Of a stretch of 64,000 bases of DNA, positions 51,388 through 59,994 are shown one piece after another. Under the pieces are notes generated by a model. That model was not told the origin of the DNA, did not search any database, and worked only from the letters and a program-made list of their open reading frames with translations. The stretch comes from Conexibacter woesei DSM 14684 (lineage in GTDB: Bacteria; Actinomycetota; Thermoleophilia; Solirubrobacterales; Solirubrobacteraceae). The stretch covers positions 4,636,001 to 4,700,000 of the forward strand of contig NC_013739.1 in assembly GCF_000025265.1 (NCBI RefSeq), written 5' to 3'. The position numbers and the translations under genes are program-made. Within the stretch, counting starts at the first letter, position 1; each line of letters opens with the position of its first letter.

Positions 51388-52635
51388 TCAATCGGGACGG
51401 CCGTGCGGGTCCTCGAGCCGCGTGCGCAGCGCAGTGAGGAACCGTGCCGCGTACATGCCGTCGATCGCACGGTGGTCCCAGCCGAGGATCAGGTTCGCCA
51501 TCGGCCGGATCGCGATCGACTCGGTGCCGTCGGCGCCGGTCACGATCGTGGGCCGCCGGACGATCGCTTCGAGGTCGAGGATCGCGACCTGCGGCACGTT
51601 GATGATCGGCGTCGCGAACACCGCTCCCGCCGCTCCGGGGTTCGTGATCGTGAAGCTCGCACCGCGGACGTCGTCCGGGGCGAGCTGTCTGTCACGAGCC
51701 CGGCGTGCGATCTCCTTGATCGCCTGGGCGATCCCCTCGGGCGCCAGGTCCTGAGCGTCGCGGATCACCGGCACGATCAGCCCGTCGTCGCCGAGCGAGA
51801 CGGCGATCCCGAGCTGAACCCCCTCGTAGCGCGTGATCGCGGTGCCCTCCAGCGTCGCGTTGAGCTCGGGGAACTCGCGCAACGTCTCGACGACGGCGCG
51901 GGCCACGATCGGCAGCGCGGTCACGCCCAGCTCGCGCCGGCGGCGTTCGACGTGGAACATGTCGCACTCGACGACCGTGTGGCAGGTCGCGGCGACCTCC
52001 TGCGAGCGGAGCATCGCGCTGCCGATGCTCTGGCGCATCCGCGACAGCGGCTCCGTCGTTGCGCGGGCCGGCGACGGGCGCGGCGCGGTGGGCGCCTCGA
52101 CGGGAGGGTCCGGCCGGTAGGGCGATTCGCTGTGCAGCGGTCGCTCCTCCTTGGGCTCGCCGGGACCGGCGGCGAGGTGTGCGACCACATCGCGTTTCGT
52201 GATCCGACCGCGGCGGCCGGTTCCGGTGATCTGGGCGAGGTCGATCTGGTGCTCCTGCGCCATCCGGGACACGACCGGGGAGACGTAGCCGTCGATCGCG
52301 CCGTTCGCGGCCCGCGCCGGGGCAGTGGCCGGCGTCGGGGCAGCAGCCGGCGCCGCAGGTGACGCTCCGGCCTCGGCGGCGATCCGTGCGATCGCGGTGC
52401 CGACCTCGACGGTCTCGCCGTCCTGGACGAGGATCTCCGCGAGCGTCCCGGCCACCGGCGACGGGCACTCGGTGTCGACCTTGTCGGTGGAGATCTCGCA
52501 CAGCGTCTCGTCCACGGCCACCGTGTCGCCGATCGCCTTCGACCAGCCGATGACGGTCCCTTCGACGACGGACGTCCCCATCTGCGGCAACAGCACGTCG
52601 ACCAGCTTTGCGGCGTCAGTAGTCGAGCAGGTCAC
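51388..52635 (-). CDS. 2-oxoacid dehydrogenase E2, second complex
   Basis: A 415-residue E2. Lipoyl domain VDVLLPQMGTSVVEGTVIGWSKAIGDTVAVDETLCEISTDKVDTE with lipoyl Lys52, an Ala/Pro linker, a subunit-binding domain (VSPVVSRMAQEHQIDLAQITGTGRRGRITKRDV) and a catalytic domain ending GWDHRAIDGMYAARFL, with intact His-x3-Asp-Gly. GTG 52635 overlaps the E1b end by 20 bases; a shorter start at GTG 52599 would clip the lipoyl domain. The operon has no E3 and presumably borrows the one at 45.4 kb. Confidence 0.92.
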   Translation of the reverse strand: MTCSTTDAAKLVDVLLPQMGTSVVEGTVIGWSKAIGDTVAVDETLCEISTDKVDTECPSPVAGTLAEILVQDGETVEVGTAIARIAAEAGASPAAPAAAPTPATAPARAANGAIDGYVSPVVSRMAQEHQIDLAQITGTGRRGRITKRDVVAHLAAGPGEPKEERPLHSESPYRPDPPVEAPTAPRPSPARATTEPLSRMRQSIGSAMLRSQEVAATCHTVVECDMFHVERRRRELGVTALPIVARAVVETLREFPELNATLEGTAITRYEGVQLGIAVSLGDDGLIVPVIRDAQDLAPEGIAQAIKEIARRARDRQLAPDDVRGASFTITNPGAAGAVFATPIINVPQVAILDLEAIVRRPTIVTGADGTESIAIRPMANLILGWDHRAIDGMYAARFLTALRTRLEDPHGRPD

Positions 52636-53578
52636 GAGCGGCCTTCAGGATCGAGGTCGGACCGGGAAGCACAGCCTGCTCCAGCGGCGGGCTGAACGGA
52701 ATCGGCACGTCGGGTGTCGCCAGGCGCCGGATCGGGCCGTCCAACGACTCGAAGGCATGCTCGGCGACGAGCGCGGCGACCTGGGCGCCGGCGGCGCACG
52801 TGGCGTTCGCCTCGTCGAGGATCAAGACCTTCGAGGTCTTGCGGACCGACGTCAGGACGGCCTCCTCGTCCAGCGGCACGAGCGAGCGGAGGTCGAGGAT
52901 CTCGACCGCGCCCGCGTCCAGCTGTTGCGCAGCCTCGGTCGCGGCGTGGACCATCGCTCCGTACGCGATGATCGTGAGGTCCGTTCCCTCGCGGACCACG
53001 CGCGCCGTCATCGGCGTCTCGTACGACCCGGCCGGCACCTCTTCCTTGATGCGCCGGTAGAGGTTCTTGTGCTCGAGGTAGATCACCGGGTTGGGGTCCC
53101 GGATCGCGCTGCTGAGCAGGCCCTTCGCGTCCGTCGGCGTGCTCGGGGCCACGACCCGCAGGCCCGGCGCGTGCATGAACCACGCCTCCGGGTTCTGCGA
53201 ATGGAACGGGCCGCCGGCGAACCCTCCGCCGGTGGGAAGGCGGATGACCATCGGGACCGCCAGGCCCAGCCGGTAGTGCATCTTCCCCGCGACGTTCACG
53301 AGCTGATCGAAGCCGCACGCGACGAAGTCCGCGAACTGCATCTCGCACACCGGTCGCAAGCCCGCGATCGCCGCGCCGACCGCGGTGCCGATGATGCCGG
53401 CCTCGGCGAGCGGCGTGTCGCGGACGCGCGCGCTGCCGAACTCCTCCAGCAGGCCGTCCGTCACCTTGAACGCGCCGCCGAACGCGCCGACGTCCTCGCC
53501 CATGACGAAGACGCGCTCGTCGCGCCGCATCTCCTCGCGCAACCCGGACGAGATCGCCTGCAGGTACGTCGACGTCAT
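52616..53578 (-). CDS. 2-oxoacid dehydrogenase E1 beta, second complex
   Basis: A 320-residue beta subunit: DERVFVMGEDVGAFGGAFKVTDGLLEEFG, VRDTPLAEAGIIGTAVGAAIAGLRPVCEMQFADFVACGFDQLVN, then HSQNPEAWFMHAPGLRVVAPSTPTDAKGLL and YLEHKNLYRRIKEEVP, the last typical of branched-chain-type E1 beta. It overlaps the alpha gene as ATGA. Clearly paralogous to, but not a recent copy of, the beta subunit at 48 kb. Confidence 0.94.
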   Translation of the reverse strand: MTSTYLQAISSGLREEMRRDERVFVMGEDVGAFGGAFKVTDGLLEEFGSARVRDTPLAEAGIIGTAVGAAIAGLRPVCEMQFADFVACGFDQLVNVAGKMHYRLGLAVPMVIRLPTGGGFAGGPFHSQNPEAWFMHAPGLRVVAPSTPTDAKGLLSSAIRDPNPVIYLEHKNLYRRIKEEVPAGSYETPMTARVVREGTDLTIIAYGAMVHAATEAAQQLDAGAVEILDLRSLVPLDEEAVLTSVRKTSKVLILDEANATCAAGAQVAALVAEHAFESLDGPIRRLATPDVPIPFSPPLEQAVLPGPTSILKAARDLLDY

Positions 53579-54588
53579 GCGACCAGCTCGCGATGTCCGG
53601 ACCAGGCGGCGGGAGCGGCCGTGCCGATCGGCGCGGCCTCCCCGGTGGCGAAGACGCCGTCGAGTGCCGTCGCGGGATCGGCCATCGGGGTCGCCAGCGC
53701 CGCCTCGATCGCGGCCGCGACAGCCGCGTCGACCTCGGCCTGGACTTCGGCGACGGCGACTCCGGCAGCTTCGAGCCTCGCCGTGTAGCCGGCGATCGGG
53801 TCACGGGCGCCCCATGCGGCGAGCAGCTCGGCATCGACGTAGCGCGCGTCGTCGTGCGCGCCGTGCCCGTGCATGCGCATCGTGGTGGCGCTGATCAGCG
53901 TCGGCCCGTCCCCGCGGAGTGCGCGGGCGCGCGCCTCGTGGGTCGCGGCGAACACCGCCTCGACGTCGTTGCCGTCGATCGCCACGGCATGGACGCCGTA
54001 GGCCTCGGCCCGCACGACGGGGTGCACGGCGAACTGGCGCTCCTGCGACGTCGAGTACGCGAGCTGGTTGTCCTCGAGCATGAAGACGACGGGCAGCCGC
54101 TCGACCGCGGCCCAGTTCATCGCCTCGTGCCAGTCGCCGCGCGACGTGGCACCGTCGCCGAAGAACGAGAGCGAGCAGCGTCGCTCGTCGCGCATCTGGA
54201 AGGCCATCGCGAGCCCGGTCGCCACGACCATCATGTCCGGGAGCATCGACACGGGGCCGACCACGCCCAGGCGGCGGTCGCCGAAGTGGATGTTGCCCTC
54301 GCGGCCCTTGCTGATCGGGTTCTCCCGGCCCATGTAGTGGCGGAACAGGTCGGCGAGATCGACGCCGCGGACGAGGTGGGCGCCCAGGTCGCGGATCAAC
54401 GGCGAGCAGACCGGGTCCTGGGGCGACAGCGCGAACGTCGCACCGACCGAGATGGCCTCCTGCCCGCGCCCGTCGTAGAACGAACCCGGGATCTTGCCCT
54501 TCTTGTACAGGCTGATCCCCTGCTCCTCGATCGTCCGCATCAGCACCATGTGACGCAGCAGCGCGATGCGGTCCTCCTCGTGCAGCAT
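53575..54588 (-). CDS. 2-oxoacid dehydrogenase E1 alpha, second complex
   Basis: A 337-residue thiamine-diphosphate subunit. N-terminal MVLMRTIEEQGISLYKKGKIPGSFYDGRGQEAISVGATFALSPQDPVCS, ThDP motif FFGDGATSRGDWHEAMNWAAVERLPVVFMLEDNQLAYS, and MRMHGHGAHDDARYVDAELL. The sequence resembles acetoin/branched-chain E1 alpha more than the complex at 49 kb does. ATG 54588 overlaps the dehydrogenase stop as TGATG. The adjoining amino-acid dehydrogenase would deliver its 2-oxoacid. Confidence 0.93.
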   Translation of the reverse strand: MLHEEDRIALLRHMVLMRTIEEQGISLYKKGKIPGSFYDGRGQEAISVGATFALSPQDPVCSPLIRDLGAHLVRGVDLADLFRHYMGRENPISKGREGNIHFGDRRLGVVGPVSMLPDMMVVATGLAMAFQMRDERRCSLSFFGDGATSRGDWHEAMNWAAVERLPVVFMLEDNQLAYSTSQERQFAVHPVVRAEAYGVHAVAIDGNDVEAVFAATHEARARALRGDGPTLISATTMRMHGHGAHDDARYVDAELLAAWGARDPIAGYTARLEAAGVAVAEVQAEVDAAVAAAIEAALATPMADPATALDGVFATGEAAPIGTAAPAAWSGHRELVA

Positions 54589-55661
54589 CACGACGCCATC
54601 GCTGGTGATGCCTGGGCTGCCGCCAGGCGCGCCGCGGCAAGCTCGCGGGCGATGTCGAGCGGCGACCGGCCGGCTTCTCGCGCCGTCGCCAGCAGCTCCC
54701 GCGAGCGCGTCAGGCAACCGGCGATACGGCGGTCGACCTCGTCGTCGTCGAGACAGGCGAACTCGCCGGCGACATGCACGATCCCGCCGCAGTTCGCGAT
54801 GAAGTCGGGGACGTAGAGGATCCCGCGCTCCGCCAGGTCGGCGGCCAGTCCGTCGTCGGTCAAGGGGTTGTTGGCCGCGCCGGCGACGACCCGGCAGCGC
54901 ACCTGCGCCACCTCGGCCGGACCGAGGACCTCCCCCATCGCGCACGGTGCGAAGACGTCGAACTCCCGGGACGTGAACCCCGCCACCGCGACGGGCGTCG
55001 AGCCGGTCGCCTCGGCGACGGACCGTGCCCGCCCCTCGTTCACGTCGGCGACGCTCACGCGTGCGCCGGCCGCTCGGAGCAAGGTGACGAGGTGCGAGCC
55101 GACGTGGCCGACCCCGAGCACTCCGACGTGCACGCCCTCCAGCGACCGCGCGAGGTGGATCTCCGCGGCCGCCTCGATCGCGCCGAAGACGGTGCGTGCC
55201 GTGCTGAGCGACGGGTCGCCCCGACCGCCGTTCTCCGTCGAGCGGCCGACGACCCACTGCGTCTGGGTGGCGATCACGTCCATGTCGCTGGGCGAGGTGC
55301 CGACGTCCTCCGCGGTCACGTACCGCCCGCCGAGGCCGTCGACCGCCCGGCCGACGGCCTCCAGGCGCTCCCCGCGGCTGGACGTCCAGGCACCGTCGTC
55401 GAGCAGCACGGCCTTGCCGCCGCCGAGGTCCAACCCGGCCGCGGCGTTCTTCAGGGTCATCGCTCGGGCAAGGCGCAGGGCGTCGGCGACCGCTTCGTCG
55501 AGCCCGCCGTAGCGGTGCAGGCGCAGGCCGCCCATCGCCGGCCCAAGCGCTGTGGAATGGATCGCGACCACGCCCGTCGCGCCCGTGCGCGGGTCATGGA
55601 AGATGTTCACGCACTCGTGGTCGAACTCGCGCTCCAGCGCGGCAGTGCTCGCGGTAGGCAT
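54588..55661 (-). CDS. Leu/Phe/Val-type amino-acid dehydrogenase
   Basis: A 357-residue NAD-dependent dehydrogenase. Catalytic block ARAMTLKNAAAGLDLGGGKAVLLDDG with both lysines, cofactor loop VGVLGVGHVGSHLVTLL, and CRVVAGAANNPLTDDGLAADLAERGILYVPDFIANCGGIVHVAGEF. It is followed by E1a, E1b and E2, a natural order: amino acid to 2-oxoacid to acyl-CoA. A TAGCCT hexamer lies 6 bases before ATG 55661. More like classical leucine/valine dehydrogenase than the copy at 32 kb. Confidence 0.94.
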   Translation of the reverse strand: MPTASTAALEREFDHECVNIFHDPRTGATGVVAIHSTALGPAMGGLRLHRYGGLDEAVADALRLARAMTLKNAAAGLDLGGGKAVLLDDGAWTSSRGERLEAVGRAVDGLGGRYVTAEDVGTSPSDMDVIATQTQWVVGRSTENGGRGDPSLSTARTVFGAIEAAAEIHLARSLEGVHVGVLGVGHVGSHLVTLLRAAGARVSVADVNEGRARSVAEATGSTPVAVAGFTSREFDVFAPCAMGEVLGPAEVAQVRCRVVAGAANNPLTDDGLAADLAERGILYVPDFIANCGGIVHVAGEFACLDDDEVDRRIAGCLTRSRELLATAREAGRSPLDIARELAAARLAAAQASPAMAS

Positions 55662-55667
55662 GCGTCG

Positions 55668-55673
55668 AGGCTA
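55668..55673 (-). promoter_or_regulatory. -10 element of a probable leaderless dehydrogenase transcript
   Basis: TAGCCT on the minus strand, 6 bases before ATG 55661. The -35 is weak (TCCCGA at a 17-base spacing). Confidence 0.35.
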
Positions 55674-55705
55674 CGGGCGCGCACACCGGTTCGGGACCGA
55701 GCGAT

Positions 55706-55728
55706 GTCGCGTATTGCGGGCCCGCGAC
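55706..55728 (-). terminator. Weak hairpin between PucR and dehydrogenase genes
   Basis: GTCGCG / CGCGAC (55706-55711 and 55723-55728) with an 11-base loop, in the 90-base gap after the PucR stop. A weak candidate terminator without a T-run. Confidence 0.25.
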
Positions 55729-55751
55729 GCGACGCCTGTCGCACGTGTGGC

Positions 55752-56960
55752 TCAGCGACCCGCCGGGTCGAGCGCGTCCGGCGCGCCGCCCATCCGCCAG
55801 AGGCGAAGACCGAGCTGGAGCTCCAGCCGCGTGTCGCCGGAGCGGAGGTCGACTCCGGCCACCGCCTCGATCCGGTGCAGCCGTCCGTACAGGCTGCTGC
55901 GGTGCACGAAGAGCGCCTCGGCGGTGGCCCGCGCGTCGCCCGCGTGCTCGAGGTACTGCTCCAGCGTCTCGACCAGCCCGCGGCCGTCCGCCGTGGCCAG
56001 CAGCGTGCGCAGCGAGGCGGGGACGAGCTGCAGCGGCGGCCGCTCCCCGACCAGCTCCGCGAGCACGCGATAGGCACCGAGGTCGGTCCAGCCGACGACC
56101 GATCCGAGCCCGGGCAGCCGCAGCCCGAGGCGCGCCGCGGCGCGCGCCTGCTCGTAGGGCCGCCGCAGCCCCCCGGCCGCCGTGGCGCAGACGTCCCCCA
56201 CGCCTGCCACGACCGACCAGCCCGCGCAGTCGGCGAGGTGGTCGGCCGCGGTCTGCTGGAGCGTCGCGGCGCGGACGGCCGCCGCATCGGCGCCGTCGAG
56301 CGCGAGGACCACGACGGCCGTGCCGCGCTCGACCAGGCCGAGCACCGTCTGGGGAGCAGCGCGACGGCGGACCTGCTCGACTCCCGCGGCGAGACGCACG
56401 TCGACGGCCTCAGCGAACGCGCCTTCCCGGTGAGCGGCCCTCAGGACCACCACCGCGTACGCCGCCGCCGAGACCAGGGCGGCCGCGCCCGCCGGCTCCT
56501 CGCCGCCCTCCCCGACGAGCGAGCGGACCGCGGTCCGCTCGCGGTCGCGCTGCTGCAGCTCGCGCAACCGCTCGCGATACAGCTCCGCGCCCAGATCCGC
56601 GGCGCACCGTTCGGACGCGGCGAGCTGCGCGGCGTCGAGCGGCTGCGGCTCGTCGATCAGCCACAGATAGCCGAAGGGCGTGTCTTGGAACCAGACCGGG
56701 ACGCAGATCCGGGCGGCCATCCCGAACTCGGCGCGGGCCGGCACGCGCACCGGATCGCGCGTCTCGGGGAGCCCGAGCGACGCGAGCCACGCGGTGACCT
56801 CGCGCGGGGCCTCCCGCCGCAGGATCGAGGCGCGGCGCACCTGGTCGGCCTCCTCCCCGTGCGAGCTGTACGCGAGCGCGCGGAACCGCCGGTCGTCGAC
56901 GCCGACCGGGCGCGCGAGGTGCGCGGCGAGTGCGTCGACCAGTCCCTGCAGCTCGTTCAC
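55752..56960 (-). CDS. PucR/CdaR-family transcriptional regulator
   Basis: A 402-residue regulator. The N-terminal 130 residues look GAF-like (LAAHLARPVGVDDRRFRALAYSSH, then ICVPVWFQDTPFGYLWLIDEPQPL). The middle is a degenerate GGDEF-like region (VVAGVGDVCATAAGGLRRPYEQARAAARLG). The C-terminal helix-turn-helix is LEQYLEHAGDARATAEALFVHRSSLYGRLHRIEAVAGVDL. GTG 56960 is 15 bases after the glutamine-synthetase-like gene, so it is probably the last gene of that operon. PucR relatives regulate polyamine and amine use through gamma-glutamylation in other actinobacteria, which fits this context. Confidence 0.88.
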   Translation of the reverse strand: MNELQGLVDALAAHLARPVGVDDRRFRALAYSSHGEEADQVRRASILRREAPREVTAWLASLGLPETRDPVRVPARAEFGMAARICVPVWFQDTPFGYLWLIDEPQPLDAAQLAASERCAADLGAELYRERLRELQQRDRERTAVRSLVGEGGEEPAGAAALVSAAAYAVVVLRAAHREGAFAEAVDVRLAAGVEQVRRRAAPQTVLGLVERGTAVVVLALDGADAAAVRAATLQQTAADHLADCAGWSVVAGVGDVCATAAGGLRRPYEQARAAARLGLRLPGLGSVVGWTDLGAYRVLAELVGERPPLQLVPASLRTLLATADGRGLVETLEQYLEHAGDARATAEALFVHRSSLYGRLHRIEAVAGVDLRSGDTRLELQLGLRLWRMGGAPDALDPAGR

Positions 56961-56975
56961 GCCGCCCCGGCTTGC

Positions 56976-58361
56976 TCAGATTCCCTCGAAGTAGCGGCGC
57001 CGCTCCCAGTCCGTGACCTCCTGGTTGAAGCGGCGCCATTCGTGCCGCGCCAGCTCGCCATAGTGCACCTGGACGTCGGCGCCGAAGGCCCGCGCGACGA
57101 ACGCACTGGACTCCCAGCGGTCGGTCGCCTTCTCCAGCGTCGCGGGAAGCGGCTCGACGTCCAGGTCGTAGCTGCTGCCGACGGTCGCCGGCCCCGGGTC
57201 GACGGCGCGGTCGAGGCCGTCCGCGACCGAGGCGAGCACGGCCGCGAGCGTGAGGTACGGGTTCACGTCCGCCCCGGGGACGCGGTACTCCAGGCGCGCG
57301 GCCGCAGGCGAACCGGCGACGACGCGGCACGTCACGGTGCGGTTGTCGAAGCCCCACGTCGCGCCCCGGCCGGCGAAGTCCTCGCTGGCCGTCCGGCGGT
57401 AGCTGTTGATCGTGGGCGCGTACCAGAGCATCAGCTCGGGCGCCCGCTCCAGGACGCCGCCGATGCTGTGGCGGATCCGATCGCTGATCCCCTGCGGATC
57501 GTCGGCGTCGTGGTAGATCGCCGTGCCGTCCTCGTCGCGCAGCGAGACGTGGACGTGGCAGGAGGACCCGATCCCCGCGTCGGTCGTCGGACGTGCCATG
57601 AACGTGGTCGCCAGCCCGGCGCGGCTGCCCATCGTCTTGACGCCGAGCTTGAACAGCACGTGCGCGTCGGCCATCGCCAGCGGCTCGTCGTGGGTGAGGT
57701 TCATCTCCCACTGGCCGAGCCCCCACTCGCCCTGGCTCATCTCGACGGGCAGGCCGGACGCCGCCAGCGCCCCGCGGAGCGGACCGAAGAAGTACTCGAG
57801 GTCCTCGGTCTCCTGGATCGAGTAGTCGGCATGACGGCTGGTGGTCGGCACGAGCTCGCGATAGTCGCCGCGGCGCGCGGCTTCGTACGTGTCGCGGTAG
57901 ATGAAGAACTCCAGCTCGGTGCTGGCGCTCGCCGCCAGGCCCCGCTCGCGGAGCGCCTCCAGCTGCCGCCGCAGGATCGTGCGCGGCGCGATCGGGATGA
58001 GCTCCCCGGCGTCGTCGACGGCGTCGCCGAGGCAGATCGCGGTGCGGGGCGCCCAGCCGGCGACGCGCAGCGTCGACACGTCGGGCCGCACGACGAAGTC
58101 GTGCCAGCCCGTGTGGATCCCCGCATAGTCGAGCGTGATGCCGTCGAGCGCCTGGTCCATGTCCCAGGCGAGCGTGCACGTGCAGACGTGGATGCCGGTG
58201 AGCACCTTGTCGACGAACGCCGCGGGCGACAGGCGCTTGCCGACCAGCCGCCCCTGGATGTCGGCGGTCGCGAGGATGACCGTGTCGAACTCCCCCGAGA
58301 GGAGGTCATCCGCGCTCAGGCGTCCCAGCGGCCGCTCCGCCGCGCCATGCGCGCCGGTCAT
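56976..58361 (-). CDS. Glutamine-synthetase-like gamma-glutamylamide ligase
   Basis: A 461-residue GS-fold ligase. Catalytic blocks include STELEFFIYRDTYEAAR, EWGLGQWEMNLTHDEPLAMADAHVLFKLGVKTMG, GSSCHVHVSLRDEDG and NSYRRTASEDFAGRGATWGFDNRTVTCRV. It lacks the usual GlnA adenylylation segment and sits beside a class-I amidotransferase-like hydrolase, which points to an amine ligase (PuuA, GlnA3/4, IpuC or AtdA1 type) joining glutamate to an amine with ATP. The amine could be a polyamine, ethanolamine, an alkylamine or aniline. ATG 58361 overlaps the SDR stop as ATGA. Confidence 0.9.
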   Translation of the reverse strand: MTGAHGAAERPLGRLSADDLLSGEFDTVILATADIQGRLVGKRLSPAAFVDKVLTGIHVCTCTLAWDMDQALDGITLDYAGIHTGWHDFVVRPDVSTLRVAGWAPRTAICLGDAVDDAGELIPIAPRTILRRQLEALRERGLAASASTELEFFIYRDTYEAARRGDYRELVPTTSRHADYSIQETEDLEYFFGPLRGALAASGLPVEMSQGEWGLGQWEMNLTHDEPLAMADAHVLFKLGVKTMGSRAGLATTFMARPTTDAGIGSSCHVHVSLRDEDGTAIYHDADDPQGISDRIRHSIGGVLERAPELMLWYAPTINSYRRTASEDFAGRGATWGFDNRTVTCRVVAGSPAAARLEYRVPGADVNPYLTLAAVLASVADGLDRAVDPGPATVGSSYDLDVEPLPATLEKATDRWESSAFVARAFGADVQVHYGELARHEWRRFNQEVTDWERRRYFEGI

Positions 58362-59164
58362 CGGACCATCCACCCGCCGTCGACCGGCAGTTGCACGCCG
58401 GTGATGTAGGACGCGTCGCTGGAGAGCAGGAACGACACGGCCGCGGCTTGGTCCTCGGGCTCGCCGACGCGCTTGATGAGCAGCCGGTCCGAGAACGTCT
58501 CGAAGATCTCGGGCTCCGCGAAGCTCGTCCCCGTGAAGAGCGTGTTGGTCGCGCCGGGAGCGACGGCGTTGACGCGGATGCCGCTGGCCGCCAGCTCGGC
58601 GGCGAGCGCCTTCGTGAGCATCAAGGCACCACCCTTGGAGGCGTTGTAGTGCACCTGGCAGCGCCCGCTGGGGCTGCAGATGATCTCGGACTCGATCGTC
58701 GTGATGTTGACGATCGCGGGGTCGACGCCGTTGCGGAGCGCGCCGACGGCGGCCTTCGCGGCGAGGAAGTAGCCCTTGAGGTTGATGTCCACCACGCGAT
58801 CCCACTCGTCCTCGGTGACGTCGTCGAAGCCGGCCATCGTGACGATGCCCGCGGCGTTGACGAGGTAGTCGAGGCCGCCGAAGCGCTCGACGGCGGCAGC
58901 GACCGCCGCGTCCAGCTCGCTCCGCACGCGCACGTCGGCGCGCACGCCGATCGCTTGGCCGCCGGCCTGCTCGATCGCTTCGGCGGTCTGCGCCGCGTTG
59001 GCGCCGTCGACGTCGAGGCTGGTGACGAGCGCGCCTTCGCTGGCAAGCCGCAGCGCGATGGCGCGGCCGATGCCCGAGCCTGCGCCGGTGACCACGGCAC
59101 GGCGGCCCCGGTGGCGATCGCTGATCGCGATCGGCGCCGACGTCTCAGACAGGGCTTGGGACAC
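58358..59164 (-). CDS. SDR-family oxidoreductase
   Basis: A 268-residue classical SDR. Cofactor loop TGAGSGIG, acidic SLDVDG after beta-2 (suggesting NAD preference), NAAG at VNAAGIVTMAGF, catalytic Ser in ITTIESEI and the YNASKGG motif. C-terminal TGVQLPVDGGWMV. GTG 59164 overlaps the PuuD-like gene end by 20 bases. It could oxidise an alcohol generated in the amine pathway. Confidence 0.9.
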   Translation of the reverse strand: MSQALSETSAPIAISDRHRGRRAVVTGAGSGIGRAIALRLASEGALVTSLDVDGANAAQTAEAIEQAGGQAIGVRADVRVRSELDAAVAAAVERFGGLDYLVNAAGIVTMAGFDDVTEDEWDRVVDINLKGYFLAAKAAVGALRNGVDPAIVNITTIESEIICSPSGRCQVHYNASKGGALMLTKALAAELAASGIRVNAVAPGATNTLFTGTSFAEPEIFETFSDRLLIKRVGEPEDQAAAVSFLLSSDASYITGVQLPVDGGWMVR

Positions 59165-59933
59165 GGGATACAGCCTCCGGCTTGATGGTTGCAGTGCGAG
59201 TTTCGTCGATGAGCCACGAGAAGATCGGATCGGGCTGCTCCCTGAGGTACTCGGGGTGCCACTGGACGCCGAGCGCGCGGGACCCGACCCGCAGCGCCTC
59301 GCAGATGCCGTCGGGGGCGGTCGCGATCACGCGCACGCCGTCCCCCAGCACGTCCACCGACTGGTGATGGAAGCTGTTGACGAGGACGTCGGGCCCGAGC
59401 CGGTCGGCGATCGGCTCGCCGGGTGCGAAGCGCAGGCCGTGGACGCGGGCGTGCAGCGGATAGGCGAGCTGGCCGTGGGCCTCGCCCTGATCGAGCGGGA
59501 GGTCGGGCACCAACGTCCCGCCGCGCACGACGTTGATGAGCTGGTGGCCGCGGCAGATCCCCAGCAACGGCACGTCGAGCTCCAGCGCGGCGTGGATCAG
59601 CGCCAGCTCGTGCTCGTCGCGGTCCGGATCGATCTTGGTCGTCGCCGAGCCCGGGACCGCCCCGTAGCGGCGCGGGTCGACGTCGTCGCCGCCTGCGATC
59701 ACGAGCCCGTCGAGGCGCCGCAGCAGCTCGTCCGGCGGCGCCTCGCGGGGGACCTGCAAGGGGATCCCTCCGGCCGCCGCGATCGCGTTGACGTACGGCA
59801 CGTGATGGATGTCGACCTGACCGCTCAGCAGCAGCTCGGGCATGCCGGTGACGCGCGACGTCCGGCTGCGGCTCCCGGTCACGCCGATCAGCGGCGCGCC
59901 AGGCCGCCCGGGTGAAGCGTTGACGTCCTCCAT
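59145..59933 (-). CDS. Gamma-glutamyl hydrolase, PuuD-like (peptidase C26)
   Basis: A 262-residue class-I glutamine-amidotransferase-like hydrolase. PLIGVTGSRSR at the start, GLVIAGGDDVDPRRYG, the nucleophile Cys in LLGICRGHQLINVVRGGTL, and the His-Glu pair in LGVQWHPEYL. In putrescine use, PuuD removes glutamate from gamma-glutamyl-GABA; AtdA2 does the similar job in aniline metabolism. First gene of the operon PuuD-SDR-ligase-PucR. ATG 59933 lies 7 bases after a good -10 box, indicating a leaderless transcript. Confidence 0.92.
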   Translation of the reverse strand: MEDVNASPGRPGAPLIGVTGSRSRTSRVTGMPELLLSGQVDIHHVPYVNAIAAAGGIPLQVPREAPPDELLRRLDGLVIAGGDDVDPRRYGAVPGSATTKIDPDRDEHELALIHAALELDVPLLGICRGHQLINVVRGGTLVPDLPLDQGEAHGQLAYPLHARVHGLRFAPGEPIADRLGPDVLVNSFHHQSVDVLGDGVRVIATAPDGICEALRVGSRALGVQWHPEYLREQPDPIFSWLIDETRTATIKPEAVSRVPSPV

Positions 59934-59950
59934 GGATCAAAACTTAGACC
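59932..59950 (+). promoter_or_regulatory. FadR-type operator candidate (copy 1)
   Basis: ATGGATCAAAACTTAGACC matches 60705-60723 at about 15 of 19 positions. It overlaps the PuuD-like gene's start codon and -10 box, so a bound repressor would block initiation. Confidence 0.5.
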
Positions 59951-59969
59951 AATATGTGCAATAGTGCAA
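59941..59969 (-). promoter_or_regulatory. Promoter of the PuuD-like operon
   Basis: Minus strand: TTGCAC (59969-59964), exactly 17 bases, TAAGTT (59946-59941), then 7 bases to ATG 59933. This is the clearest promoter in the window. Confidence 0.65.
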
Positions 59970-59981
59970 GCGCTCCTTTGC

Positions 59982-59987
59982 CACAAT
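59982..59987 (+). promoter_or_regulatory. -10 element of the FadR gene
   Basis: CACAAT ends 7 bases before ATG 59995, the spacing seen at several other starts here, favouring 59995 over ATG 59986. Confidence 0.35.
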
Positions 59988-59994
59988 GAGGCCC

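Noticed and set aside
54774-58409. Very long plus-strand frame (1211 codons)
   Set aside because: It runs antisense to four clear genes (amino-acid dehydrogenase, PucR, GS-like ligase, SDR boundary) and has an Arg/Ala/Gly/Asp composition with no domain, a GC-bias shadow.
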